Assembly (NCBI RefSeq): GCF_024606225.1
Contig: NZ_JAGRPU010000002.1
Span: 62,001-126,000 of the forward strand
DNA length: 64,000 bases
Direction: 5' to 3'
Source: Endozoicomonas sp. ISHI1
Lineage (GTDB): Bacteria > Pseudomonadota > Gammaproteobacteria > Pseudomonadales > Endozoicomonadaceae
The notes beneath the pieces are model-generated. The model did no database searches. It saw only the letters and a list, made by a program, of their open reading frames with translations, and was not told the origin of the DNA. A program made the translations under genes and the position numbers. This document shows positions 8,350 to 18,125 of the stretch, in pieces (the stretch's first letter is position 1; each line of letters starts with the position of its first letter).

Positions 8350-9846
8350 ATGAACCAGGCCTACAACCAACTGGTAGAACGTTTCAACAAGCTTTACCGT
8401 TTTCAACATCTTTCCGCTATTGCCAGCTGGGATCAGTCCGCCATAATGCCTTCCGGGGGCAACCAGGCTCGCTCTGAAGCGCTGGCAGAACTTTCTGGCC
8501 TGATGCACGAGCTGCTGACTGAAGAACAGGTAGGCCATTGGCTTCAGGAAGCCCGGGAAAAAGCTGACGACACGGTAACACAAAGTTCTATCCGGGAAAT
8601 GGAACGAAGCTGGAGAAAAGCCTCTGTTATGCCAGCAAAACTGGTCAAAGCCCAGTCTCTGGCCAGTTCGAAGTGTGAGCACGCCTGGCGAACCCAGCGG
8701 CCGAAAAATGACTGGAAAGGCTTCTCCGAAAACCTGAAAGAAGTGGTCAAACTAGCCCGTGAAGAGGCCAGTATTCGCTCCGCCGCATCCGGCGCCAGAG
8801 GCTACGACGCCCTGCTGGAGCTTTATGAACCCGGTATGACTTCCAAAGAGCTGGATGTTCTTTTTGGTCACCTCAAGAGCTGGCTGCCAGAAACCTTGCA
8901 AACCGTTGTCGAACAGCAAAAGAATGATTCTCTGATAGCCAGTCAGGGCCACTACCCTGCCGAGAACCAGAAAGCCCTCGGGTTGGATGTTATGAAACTG
9001 CTGGGGTTTGACTTCAATCATGGCCGACTGGACGTCAGTGTCCACCCATTCTGTGGTGGGGTTCCGGAAGATGTTCGCCTCACTACCCGATATAACGAAC
9101 AAGACTTCGTTGAATCCCTGATGGGAACGATCCACGAAACAGGTCACGCCCGCTATAACCAGAATCTTCCGGCAGATCTGAGGTCGCTGCCACTTGGCTC
9201 CTACCGCTCAATGGGGGTCCATGAAGGCCAAAGTCTGTTTTTTGAAATGCAGCTGGGTCGCAGCCCGGAGTTCCTGAAGCTCATCAGACCTCTGATCGTG
9301 AAACACCTGTCAGAAGGTCAGGAGGATGAGCGTTTCAGCCAGATTAACCTTGCGAAGATCTACAACCGGGTAAAGCCCGGTTTTATCCGCGTAGACGCCG
9401 ATGAAATCAGTTATCCCATGCATGTCATCCTGCGTTATGAAATCGAGAAGGCACTGATCGAGGGAGAACTGCTGGTGGATGACCTGCCCCAGATCTGGGA
9501 TGAGAAAATGCAGGCTTACCTGGGCCTTGCCACCGGCGAAAATCACAGCACCGGCTGTATGCAAGACATTCACTGGCCAATGGGCGCTTTTGGCTACTTC
9601 CCAAGCTATACTTTGGGTGCCATGTACGCAGCACAGCAGTTTGCCACTGTTAAGCGACAATTGCCCGATGTAGAGAGCCGCATCGCTACCGGCGATTTGG
9701 AGCCGGTATTTAACTGGCTGACAGAAAACATCTGGCAGCAAGGCTGCAAGCTGGAAACTCACGAACTATACACTCAGGCCACCGGCGAACCGCTGAATGC
9801 AGATCACTTCAAGCAGCACATTCTGAGTCGTTACCTGAAGACTTGA
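8350..9846 (+). CDS. M32-family metallocarboxypeptidase (carboxypeptidase Taq type)
   Basis: 498 residues, the standard size for M32. The zinc motif HEXXH appears as IHETGHARYNQNLP near residue 262, with the downstream glutamate in VHEGQSLFFE as third ligand. Family signatures DEISYPMHVILRYEIEKALI and the closing ENIWQQGCKLETHELYTQATGEPL are present. These cytoplasmic enzymes remove C-terminal residues (not proline) from peptides. It is a single gene; a strong hairpin follows the stop. Confidence 0.93.
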   Translation: MNQAYNQLVERFNKLYRFQHLSAIASWDQSAIMPSGGNQARSEALAELSGLMHELLTEEQVGHWLQEAREKADDTVTQSSIREMERSWRKASVMPAKLVKAQSLASSKCEHAWRTQRPKNDWKGFSENLKEVVKLAREEASIRSAASGARGYDALLELYEPGMTSKELDVLFGHLKSWLPETLQTVVEQQKNDSLIASQGHYPAENQKALGLDVMKLLGFDFNHGRLDVSVHPFCGGVPEDVRLTTRYNEQDFVESLMGTIHETGHARYNQNLPADLRSLPLGSYRSMGVHEGQSLFFEMQLGRSPEFLKLIRPLIVKHLSEGQEDERFSQINLAKIYNRVKPGFIRVDADEISYPMHVILRYEIEKALIEGELLVDDLPQIWDEKMQAYLGLATGENHSTGCMQDIHWPMGAFGYFPSYTLGAMYAAQQFATVKRQLPDVESRIATGDLEPVFNWLTENIWQQGCKLETHELYTQATGEPLNADHFKQHILSRYLKT

Positions 9847-9866
9847 TGACTCGCTCCCCTTAAGCT

Positions 9867-9903
9867 CCTGAACCCACTCACTCCGAGGTCGGGTTCAGGT
9901 TTA
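9867..9903 (+). terminator. hairpin after the carboxypeptidase gene
   Basis: CCTGAACCC (9867-9875) pairs perfectly with GGGTTCAGG (9891-9899), 21 bases after the stop, followed by a short TTTA run. Probably an intrinsic terminator with a weak U-tract. Confidence 0.6.
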
Positions 9904-10098
9904 CTGAACAACCATCCCGTATTGGCTATCGAATTTTAGAAACTCATACGACACACAGCAGGAGTTGGTGTGCACTGTTTAGCATTGTACTATCTGCCTT
10001 AACGGCCAGCATACGCTACAAAAACCATCAGCTTAGTTGGTGAAGTGTTATCAAAAAAATTCAAAAGGCTATTGATACCAGATGGTGGTGGATGTCAA

Positions 10099-10503
10099 TT
10101 ATAATGTCGATGGGCCATGATAAATGGATAAAGATTTGATTTTCCCATTTTTATCAAGTTTAAAAACATCTACATATGGCCTGTTAGTGCCATCAATATT
10201 TAGAGTTAAATATAATACACAGTCAGCCAAAAGCTGTTGATTAACAACATCATACTTCACACCATTATCTTCATGACAAAATAAGTATTTAGCTGTAATT
10301 TTTCCATATTTGGGTGAATACACCAAGTCATCTTGATCACTGAATAATGGCAATATGCCATTGCATTCGTTACCATTCTTAAGGCTTTCTACGTATGTCT
10401 TTGTAACTATTGTGCAATAGTCAGAATAGGCAGCGTTAGAGGTAAATGCGATTATTGATATAAAAAATAAGCATGCGACATTACTCATCATGTTTAGCCT
10501 CAC
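10099..10503 (-). CDS. small secreted protein of unknown function, AT-rich
   Basis: 134 residues. A signal peptide is evident (NVACLFFISIIAFTSNAAYS). The mature part has four cysteines and ends in strands (VDVFKLDKNGKIKSLSIYHGP) that resemble the closing hairpin of NTF2-like domains, only a weak hint of fold. The gene and its surroundings are clearly more AT-rich than the neighbours, which suggests acquisition from elsewhere. No neighbour shares its strand, so it probably has its own promoter. Confidence 0.6.
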   Translation of the reverse strand: MRLNMMSNVACLFFISIIAFTSNAAYSDYCTIVTKTYVESLKNGNECNGILPLFSDQDDLVYSPKYGKITAKYLFCHEDNGVKYDVVNQQLLADCVLYLTLNIDGTNRPYVDVFKLDKNGKIKSLSIYHGPSTL

Positions 10504-10807
10504 ATATCTGGCATTAGGATTTTAGTACATGGTCGACTATTTAATTTGCACGACAACATCAAGGCCAGCCCATTTGTCCTGGCACCCTGTGCATAACGCC
10601 CTGCTGCTTCAGCTGCGATACACTCAAGGCCGTTTAGAAAGCATTCTAGTATAATGATGGCAACTTTCTCACTAAGCTAGCCAGGGTGGGTCGACATAGT
10701 ATTCGCCCCTGGCCCTCCATGGCTCGCAACGATGGTGACAGTCGATTTTTGCAAGCAGAGCTCAAATCTTGAACCTTGAACATATTCAAAAGGAGCAAGA
10801 ATCAAGT
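10504..10807. other. 304-bp intergenic region between divergent genes
   Basis: Holds the 5' regions of the minus-strand secreted protein gene and the plus-strand PerM-like gene. A TATAAT at 10650-10655 could be a -10 box for the latter, but no good -35 lies 17 bases upstream. No ORF or RNA gene seen. Confidence 0.4.
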
Positions 10808-11866
10808 ATGCAATCCGCCGAAATACAGAACATTAGCCGCTACATAGTGACAGCTGCCTCACTGGTGATCATTCTTGCCGGTATTCGTCTGGGCAGTGAA
10901 ATACTCTCTCTCCTGCTGTTTTCCTACTTCCTGGCGATTCTTCTCAACCCAGCCATTAACGCCTTGAGCCGACTGCATATTCCCAGGGTGCTGGGCATTC
11001 TGTTAGTAGTCTCGGTGCTAATCATCACTATGATGATGATTGTGGCTTCCATTGGCAGTGCCTTACAGGACTTTGCCAAGGCGCTGCCAGGGTATAAGCA
11101 GCAAACGATCGATATGATTCATCAGATCAGTGACAAACTGGCGCAACGCAACATTAATCTGGATCTGAAATCCATCGCTGAACCATTGGATACCTCATCC
11201 ATCTTTAGCTTTTTAACGTCCATGCTGACCCATATGGGCAGTGCCACCAGTTATGTTTTCCTGATCTTTCTGACGGTTATATTCATGCTGGCCGAGGCAC
11301 CGCTACTGAGAAATAAACTGATCCGTTCCATGTCTGATCCGGACCAGCAGCTGAAAGATCTCGAAAGATTTGTTGCCTCGGTCAATCGTTATGTTGCCCT
11401 GAAAACGGCCATCAGTGTGCTCACAGGATTACTGGTCGCTCTATTGCTAGGATTGCGAGGGGTTAACTTTTACCTTTTGGGCGGCATTCTGGCTTTTGCC
11501 CTGAACTTTATTCCAAACATTGGTTCCATACTGGCGGCCATTCCCGGCATCCTGATCACTTTGCTGCAACTGGGTTTTTCTGAAGCACTATTTGTTTCAG
11601 CTGGCTATTTCCTGATCAACATGCTGATTGGTAACATACTTGAGCCAAGAGTATTAGGTAAGGGACTCGGTCTTTCGTCCATGGTCGTTTTTTTATCGTT
11701 GCTGATCTGGGGCTGGTTATTGGGCCCGATTGGCATGCTGCTCTCAGTCCCTCTGACCATCAGCATAAAAGTACTATTGGAATCCTCGCCCGGTAGCCGA
11801 AGATTTGCTGCGCTCTTGGGGTCTGGAAGGCCAAAAGAGGAGGTGGACGCTGAACAGTCAAAATAA
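10808..11866 (+). CDS. AI-2E/PerM family inner-membrane transporter
   Basis: 352 residues from the ATG at 10808; a TTG at 10769 would extend the frame but has no ribosome site, while AGGAG lies about 13 bases before the ATG. The arrangement is that of the PerM/TqsA/YhhT family: paired N-terminal helices, a soluble central part (residues about 80-150), then a run of helices with LLALLLGLRGVNFYLLGGILAFALNFIPNIGSILAAIPG. The motif FNFIPNIG..IP is diagnostic. Members export autoinducer-2 or act as Na+/H+ antiporters; which applies is unknown. A NUDIX gene follows about 60 bases later. Confidence 0.85.
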   Translation: MQSAEIQNISRYIVTAASLVIILAGIRLGSEILSLLLFSYFLAILLNPAINALSRLHIPRVLGILLVVSVLIITMMMIVASIGSALQDFAKALPGYKQQTIDMIHQISDKLAQRNINLDLKSIAEPLDTSSIFSFLTSMLTHMGSATSYVFLIFLTVIFMLAEAPLLRNKLIRSMSDPDQQLKDLERFVASVNRYVALKTAISVLTGLLVALLLGLRGVNFYLLGGILAFALNFIPNIGSILAAIPGILITLLQLGFSEALFVSAGYFLINMLIGNILEPRVLGKGLGLSSMVVFLSLLIWGWLLGPIGMLLSVPLTISIKVLLESSPGSRRFAALLGSGRPKEEVDAEQSK

Positions 11867-11926
11867 TACTTAGCATCAGCCGACTGTACTAAAGTGAACA
11901 GATTCATCAATGGACAGGCAAATACT

Positions 11927-12553
11927 ATGCAGAAAAATCCATGGACAAACTGGGTTGAAAAGATTCGCGCCATTGCTCAGAACGGAATAACCTATACCGA
12001 CGGCGGCTTTGATCTGGAGCGCTACCAGCAGCTTCAGGACATTGCCCACGAAATGACAGCACTTCTTGCAGGCGCTCCCATTGAAAAAGTCGATCACTAT
12101 TTTCTTCCTGAAACAGGCTATACCACACCCAAGCTCGATATCCGGGCTGGAGTGTTTCAGGAAGGTCGTATCCTGCTGGTAAGAGAACGCTCTGATGGTT
12201 GCTGGGCTCTGCCCGGCGGCTGGGCCGACGTCTGCGAGTCCCCAGCTCTGGGAGCAGAACGGGAAACTCTGGAAGAGTCAGGGTATATTGTCAAAGCCCG
12301 GAAGCTGGTGGCTGTGCGTGATGTTCATAAACACCCCTACTCTCCCAGAAACCCTCACCACCTGATCAAAATGCTGTTTTTGTGTGAACTCAAGGGTGGC
12401 AGCCCAACTGCCAACATCGAAATATCAGAGGTCGGTTTTTTCGAGCCGGATCAACTGCCACATCTCTCACAGGGGAGAACCATTGCTTCCGACATTGCTT
12501 TGATGAAGCAACATCATGAAAACAATGGTTTGCCAACAGAGTTCGATAAATAG
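11927..12553 (+). CDS. NUDIX hydrolase with N-terminal helical extension (ADP-ribose pyrophosphatase-like)
   Basis: 208 residues from the ATG at 11927. Residues 1-60 form a helical lead (WVEKIRAIAQNGITYTDGGFDLERYQQLQDIA) characteristic of the Nudix_N_2 type. The catalytic domain follows with WALPGGWADVCESP and the box helix RETLEESGY. This architecture is common in bacterial hydrolases acting on ADP-ribose or related nucleotide sugars. It lies just downstream of the PerM-like gene and ends in a hairpin terminator, so the two may form one unit. Confidence 0.85.
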   Translation: MQKNPWTNWVEKIRAIAQNGITYTDGGFDLERYQQLQDIAHEMTALLAGAPIEKVDHYFLPETGYTTPKLDIRAGVFQEGRILLVRERSDGCWALPGGWADVCESPALGAERETLEESGYIVKARKLVAVRDVHKHPYSPRNPHHLIKMLFLCELKGGSPTANIEISEVGFFEPDQLPHLSQGRTIASDIALMKQHHENNGLPTEFDK

Positions 12554-12575
12554 GCAGGTTTACCTGCCATTTTCC
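12553..12575 (+). terminator. hairpin after the NUDIX gene
   Basis: GGCAGG-TTTA-CCTGCC followed by ATTTTCC, starting at the stop codon. A compact intrinsic terminator candidate between convergent genes. Confidence 0.6.
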
Positions 12576-12582
12576 TGACGAA

Positions 12583-14022
12583 TCAGGCTGTTCCGCCTAC
12601 CGTGATTTCATCGATTTTGAGCGTGGGCTGGCCAACACCAACAGGCACAGACTGACCGTCTTTACCGCAAACACCAACGCCCGGATCCAGCTCCAGATCA
12701 TTGCCGACCATAGAGACCTGATTCATAACATCCGGTCCGTTGCCGATCAGCGTAGCGCCTTTAACCGGAGTGGTTACCTTGCCATTCTCAATCAGGTAAG
12801 CCTCACTGGTGGAAAATACAAATTTGCCAGAAGTAATATCGACCTGACCACCGCCCATATTGGCGACGTAGATTCCTTTATCAACACTGGCAACAATCTC
12901 ACCCGGATCGCTTTTGCCAGCCAACATGTAGGTGTTGGTCATTCGTGGCATGGGCAGATGAGAATAAGACTCTCGACGTCCATTACCCGTAGAAGCAACG
13001 CCCATCAGACGGGCATTCAGCTTATCCTGCATGTAGCCTTTCAGGATACCGTTCTCAACCAGAACCGTTGATTCGGTGGGTACACCTTCGTCGTCCAGAT
13101 TCAGGGAGCCTCTGCGGCCTGTCAGCGTGCCGTCATCAACAATGGTGCATAGCGGCGAAGCAACCCTCTCACCGACACGACCTGCGTAGGCAGAACTGCC
13201 TTTACGGTTAAAGTCGCCTTCCAGACCGTGTCCTACGGCTTCATGCAGCAGAACACCCGACCAACCCGGAGCCAATACGACCGGCATGGTCCCAGCCGGA
13301 GCAGCAACAGCTTCATGATTCACAAGAGCCTGTCGCACCGCTTCACGGGCATAGCTCAAGCCTTTATCATTTTGGATAAACTGCAGATAGTCACCACGAC
13401 CACCTCCACCGGCAGAACCTCGCTCAATACGGCCATCTTTCTCGGCAATAACACTGACGCTCATACGTACCAACGGCCGTATATCCGCAGCCAGAGTACC
13501 ATCAGAAGCAGCCACCAGAACCACTTCGTGGACACCCGCCAGACTGACGTTAACCTGCTTAACCGCTGGATCCGCTTTTCTGGCTTCCTGGTCAACAGCC
13601 TTGAGCAGAGACACTTTATCTTCACGACTCATGGAGTCCAGAGGATTATCCGTGCCGTAAAGAGCCAGTGGCTGACTTCGGTTCCAGGCCTGAATCTGAT
13701 GCTCCTGACCCAGACGAGCAATACTCCGGGCCGCGCCCGCAGCCTGCTCCAGGGCCGGTAAAATGATTTCGTTGGAATAGGCAAAGCCGGTTTTCTCGCC
13801 ACTGATAGCACGTACACCTACACCCCGGTCTACATTGAAGCTGCCTTCTTTGATGATACTGTCTTCCAGCGCCCAGACTTCATGACGTGTTGACTGAAAG
13901 AAGAGATCCGCTGCGTCAACCGAATGCCCCAGAATACTGTCAAGCACTCTGCCCAGCTCGTTGTCACCGATATTTGCCGGCGCCAGCAAATGATTTCGCG
14001 CCTGTGTAAGAATGTCGGTCAT
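12583..14022 (-). CDS. tldD: TldD metalloprotease subunit
   Basis: 479 residues, full length. TldD pairs with TldE/PmbA and degrades unfolded or peptide substrates such as microcin precursors and the CcdA antitoxin; TldD holds the active site. The zinc motif HEXXXH is present as [11 protein letters not shown], with the family block [27 protein letters not shown] and the C-terminal [27 protein letters not shown]. It lies downstream of yhdP on the same strand, the usual gammaproteobacterial order. The partner tldE is not in the window. Confidence 0.96.
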   Translation of the reverse strand: MTDILTQARNHLLAPANIGDNELGRVLDSILGHSVDAADLFFQSTRHEVWALEDSIIKEGSFNVDRGVGVRAISGEKTGFAYSNEIILPALEQAAGAARSIARLGQEHQIQAWNRSQPLALYGTDNPLDSMSREDKVSLLKAVDQEARKADPAVKQVNVSLAGVHEVVLVAASDGTLAADIRPLVRMSVSVIAEKDGRIERGSAGGGGRGDYLQFIQNDKGLSYAREAVRQALVNHEAVAAPAGTMPVVLAPGWSGVLLHEAVGHGLEGDFNRKGSSAYAGRVGERVASPLCTIVDDGTLTGRRGSLNLDDEGVPTESTVLVENGILKGYMQDKLNARLMGVASTGNGRRESYSHLPMPRMTNTYMLAGKSDPGEIVASVDKGIYVANMGGGQVDITSGKFVFSTSEAYLIENGKVTTPVKGATLIGNGPDVMNQVSMVGNDLELDPGVGVCGKDGQSVPVGVGQPTLKIDEITVGGTA

Positions 14023-14152
14023 AGTTTATTCAGGCCCTAGCTATTATCCATTGCCTGCTTGATTATTCGGAGCAGGCCTACATCGTTATAAAGAGATTGT
14101 CACACCTATGGACAAAAAAAGCATTCCCATTTTGCTTAAGGCTGTTTCTGAC

Positions 14153-17100
14153 TCAGGGTTTTTTCCGCTTGGGAATCTCTGTCTGACCTGGTTTTCGGGC
14201 TTTGCTGGAGAATAATTGATCCAGAGTCACCTCAGGGTTGTCAAAAGAGCCTCTGATTCGGTAGCGAATACTGGCCAGCTGATCCACCTGTTTACCCACC
14301 AGCATATCCGCCAGATAAATCAGACCGGCCACCTGAGGTGCAGATCCAAGCAAGACACTGAGTATCGGCAGATTAGACGATAATGGAAGTGTAACAACCA
14401 GACTCATGTCCATACTTTCAGTGACACTGTCTACACGGCCATCCAGCTTGAAGTTCGACGAAGGACCATCAATTTCAAGAGGCTTATCAAAAGTGATAAT
14501 TCCTTCGTCGAACCGCACGACCCCATCCAGACGGTCAAAACTGATGCCTTTCTTGTAGAGGTCAGAAAAATCGAGACGCAGACGCCGGGTCAGAGCCTCC
14601 ATATTCAGGATGCCGAACATTTTCAAGGCGCCGGCTCCCCCTTCTACCTTCTGCAGGGTACCATTTTCCAGCTTTAGTCGAACGGCACCTGTCAGTGACA
14701 CTATATTGATACCCATCGGAGGTCCATCCCAAGCCAGCTTCCCCTGAATGGTCGTTTTCTTAGCTGAAACAAAAGGTGAGATACCCAAAGCTTCCTGCAG
14801 AGCCTGAATGCCAGACCCTGTCAGGCGCTCATTAAAAGAAGTCCTGTGCTGACCATTGATGTAGGTCCAGTCCAAATCTCCGAATAACGCCATCTTCTGC
14901 AAATTGATTTTCAGATTCTCAATCCGCTTCCCATCAGGAAAAGGTCTCAAACCAAAAGAAACTGAACCCAAAGTCCTGTCGCCCAGCTTAAAAGAGTCTA
15001 TGGAAATATCAGCATTGGGCAGTTCTGAAGGCCTGAGATCACCCAATAGACCTCTGTGTTCTACGGTAGATTCATTCTTTGCCGAACCCTGGGAAACATA
15101 CAGTTTTTTCAGATTCAACTGGTATGGCTGCTTCTGATCCTCTGGTATCATCAAGCTGCCATCTATCTTGTCACTGCTTAAAACAAGACGTGTGCCACCG
15201 GTCTCATGAGACAGGTTAAACACCAGGTTATTCAGAGTCTCTTGACTGAAGAGCAGCTGATCAATCTTCAATTGCCTGACTTCAATCTGACTCACCAGGG
15301 TCTTTTCAGTTTTGTCACCCGGCTGCCCTTCGAACTGCTGTTTCCAAGGCATCAGATCGAGTTTGGATAGTTGCCCAGACAGTACAATTTTATCAGGTTT
15401 CATGGCCGGCAGTTGACCTTTACCACCAACAAGAACGACAGCAGACTGATACTTAAAGCCGTCACCAAACTGAATTCTGGCTTGTCCCGTCTTACCAAGA
15501 ACGATATCCAGTTCATCTCGATGAGCGAATTGATTAAGGCGCAATTCAAAGGGCACTGTCTGATCAGCCGCTACTTTTAAGGGGGCTGGAAGCTCGACTT
15601 CCATTCCTTTCAGGTCACTGGTGACTTTCAACTGAATGTCAGCAGGCTTGCCACCCAGTACCAAGTGGCCCTTGTAACGACTGGCACCTTCCAGAAAACT
15701 GAGGGCATCCAGCTGAAGCCATTGCTGAAGTCCTTCAGCAGAAACAGAACCGTGCCAGTTAAAATGGACCTCAGGCTCAGCTTTATTCGTCATATCGGTG
15801 TCAATACTGGCCTCGACAGAATCACCCAGAAAAAGGCCTTGCACTTTTTTAGCGGACAATCCGGTTTCGGTACTGAAATTCAAGGCCCCCTGAATGTCGT
15901 CAATCTGAACATCAGCCGTATCTATACCAAAATAAGCTCCCGATGTTTTCACACTGACGTCAACTGACGTATCCATGGCATGCTCCAGTGGAATCATCAA
16001 CTGGACGCTGCCATCCAGGTCTCCGCGAATCGTCCAGTTCTTTGCTTCTCCCTTCAGCCGCTTATTAATTGGGGTTTCAGTCAAGAGCTTTTCCAGATCC
16101 TGACCAAGAGCGGCCACCTGACCGGAGATGTTCAAATCCAGATTTTTATCCAGTGCCAGATCAGCCTGGACATTGCTGAGTTTTGCATCCAGTAACTTTG
16201 CCGACACAATATCAATCTTTATATTGTCGTTATCCACCCAGATCTGCCCCCGGGCGTCATAGACTTCAGGCCAGTCAGGGTGATAATCCAGGCGCGCTTT
16301 ATTGACATCGAAATAGAGTCCCCACTTCACATCATCAGGGTCGTCAGTGTCCTCCAGCGGGCCATCATAGGTGAAACGTCCTTCATAGACTTCTGCCCCT
16401 TTGATACTGGTATCAAGCCACGTGACCAGCTCTTTTGAAAGCGCAGACAGCTGGCTGGGAAGGTATTTCGGAGCATAGCTGGCATCACCATTTTTCATGC
16501 CCACATTCAGGTCCATGACAATGGGCTCCTTCCCATCCAGAGGAATATCCAGTCTCAGCTGACCACTAAGATCACCCTCGGGGGCTTTTAAGGTGATATC
16601 GTCGCTACTCAGCTGAAAGAAATCCTCCTTATCCAGAACGTCCCAGCTAAGCTTTGCTTTGGCACTATCATAGTGCCAGACCTTACGAAAGACTTCGGTC
16701 AGCCCCAGAGTGAAATTTTCTGTTTCCAGGTCGAAGTAACCGCTGATCGTGCCCATTTTTAGATATCCATTGACGTTTGATGCAGACGGTGCTCCTTTCC
16801 AGGCATCTACTGAAACGTTGTTCAGATTCGCAGAAAGATCCAGCCGCTCTCGCAGCGGCTTATCGGGAAAATATTGGGCAGAAATGTTATCCAGCTCACC
16901 AGCCGGGTTAAGAATAGTGAAGAGTTCATCAGCCAGCTCTGGCATTAACTGGGTACTGACCAGAAAAGATTTAAGGACTGCCAGATCAACAGAGCTTACC
17001 GAAGTCGTGTAAATCGACTCTCTACCCCTTTTGCCATGAATCTTGATGTTAAGACCAAACGCATGATCGCCGGATGTCAGGCTCAGATTTTTCAACCCAA

Positions 17101-18094
17101 GCTTCCAATCTGTACTCCCAACCAGATAATCGCTGCTCAGTGAGAGTTCAGTGGATAGAGAAACATCCGGTAGCACTTGCTGACCTTTATGGTAGACAAT
17201 GGCTGGCAGATTCAGATCTCCCTGCAACTGCCATTGACCATCAAGATATTCCCAGTCGGCCTCCAGATTCAACTGAGCGGTTTGCAAATAGGCGTTTTTT
17301 AACTCAGCGCTTTTTAACTGAAGAGCACCTTGTGAAATGAGCGCAGTCCAGGGAGCCAGATCCAGTGCATCAGTCTTGATCAGCCCGGACCAGGCCATGT
17401 CCTTTCTTTGAATCCCCTTGCCGAGCGCTTTGAATTCCAGAGCCCCTTGTTGAGTCACAATCCGGGTCTGAAGATGCCTCAGCTCTGACTCTTCCTTAAC
17501 CATGAAAAAGTAGCGGGTATCGAGAATTAACGGCTCGCTGCCAAAAGGCTGCATGGTGAGGGAAAAGTTGGTGACATCAATGTGCTCTTGAAGCTGCAAA
17601 AACTCCAGAGTTTTGTGCAGGTTAAGGCCCTTGCCATCATCGCGGATGTATTGAACTCCCCTGAGCGACCACACGCCATCACTGTCACTCTGTATGGCCA
17701 GGGTAACACCCTCTGCTTCCAGATAGGTAAAGACCGGAGCCCGGTTCATCAGACTGGCTTTCAAATCCAACTCAAGATCAAGGCGCTCAATAGCAAAGCC
17801 GGGGGCTTCAGAAGTATTCCCCTGAAGCGACAAGCCTTTGATGCTGACAGTAGGACTGCCGCCAGCCCAGTTGGTCTCCAGCTGATCGATAGCGAATGAG
17901 GTATCGAGTGTGTCGTTAAGATATTCAACAAGATGGTCTTGAAAAAAAGGCAGGCATCCGATAAAGATTCGGGCCCCTGCAACCAGCAATACCATAAACA
18001 GAAGGGCCGCCATGACCAGGCGGAAACTCCATATAGCGGTAGACTTGAGGTAAGTTACCAGCCTTGAATCTGACCTCATGAAATACCAGGCCAT
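14153..18094 (-). CDS. yhdP: YhdP, AsmA-like envelope phospholipid-transport protein
   Basis: 1313 residues. One N-terminal membrane helix (about residues 20-45) anchors a long periplasmic part built of repeating beta strands. The C-terminal block SVTGAVRLKLENGTLQKVEGGAGALKMFGILN and later GSFDNPEVTLDQLF are typical of the AsmA-like/DUF3971 domain. In E. coli YhdP works with TamB and YdbH to carry phospholipids to the outer membrane. It sits between rng and tldD, as in E. coli and Pseudomonas. The ATG at 18094 is the first of two close starts; the second ATG five codons on is equally possible. Confidence 0.95.
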   Translation of the reverse strand: MAWYFMRSDSRLVTYLKSTAIWSFRLVMAALLFMVLLVAGARIFIGCLPFFQDHLVEYLNDTLDTSFAIDQLETNWAGGSPTVSIKGLSLQGNTSEAPGFAIERLDLELDLKASLMNRAPVFTYLEAEGVTLAIQSDSDGVWSLRGVQYIRDDGKGLNLHKTLEFLQLQEHIDVTNFSLTMQPFGSEPLILDTRYFFMVKEESELRHLQTRIVTQQGALEFKALGKGIQRKDMAWSGLIKTDALDLAPWTALISQGALQLKSAELKNAYLQTAQLNLEADWEYLDGQWQLQGDLNLPAIVYHKGQQVLPDVSLSTELSLSSDYLVGSTDWKLGLKNLSLTSGDHAFGLNIKIHGKRGRESIYTTSVSSVDLAVLKSFLVSTQLMPELADELFTILNPAGELDNISAQYFPDKPLRERLDLSANLNNVSVDAWKGAPSASNVNGYLKMGTISGYFDLETENFTLGLTEVFRKVWHYDSAKAKLSWDVLDKEDFFQLSSDDITLKAPEGDLSGQLRLDIPLDGKEPIVMDLNVGMKNGDASYAPKYLPSQLSALSKELVTWLDTSIKGAEVYEGRFTYDGPLEDTDDPDDVKWGLYFDVNKARLDYHPDWPEVYDARGQIWVDNDNIKIDIVSAKLLDAKLSNVQADLALDKNLDLNISGQVAALGQDLEKLLTETPINKRLKGEAKNWTIRGDLDGSVQLMIPLEHAMDTSVDVSVKTSGAYFGIDTADVQIDDIQGALNFSTETGLSAKKVQGLFLGDSVEASIDTDMTNKAEPEVHFNWHGSVSAEGLQQWLQLDALSFLEGASRYKGHLVLGGKPADIQLKVTSDLKGMEVELPAPLKVAADQTVPFELRLNQFAHRDELDIVLGKTGQARIQFGDGFKYQSAVVLVGGKGQLPAMKPDKIVLSGQLSKLDLMPWKQQFEGQPGDKTEKTLVSQIEVRQLKIDQLLFSQETLNNLVFNLSHETGGTRLVLSSDKIDGSLMIPEDQKQPYQLNLKKLYVSQGSAKNESTVEHRGLLGDLRPSELPNADISIDSFKLGDRTLGSVSFGLRPFPDGKRIENLKINLQKMALFGDLDWTYINGQHRTSFNERLTGSGIQALQEALGISPFVSAKKTTIQGKLAWDGPPMGINIVSLTGAVRLKLENGTLQKVEGGAGALKMFGILNMEALTRRLRLDFSDLYKKGISFDRLDGVVRFDEGIITFDKPLEIDGPSSNFKLDGRVDSVTESMDMSLVVTLPLSSNLPILSVLLGSAPQVAGLIYLADMLVGKQVDQLASIRYRIRGSFDNPEVTLDQLFSSKARKPGQTEIPKRKKP

Positions 18095-18125
18095 CTGTTT
18101 TTCATTGACGCGTTCCTATTCCCGT

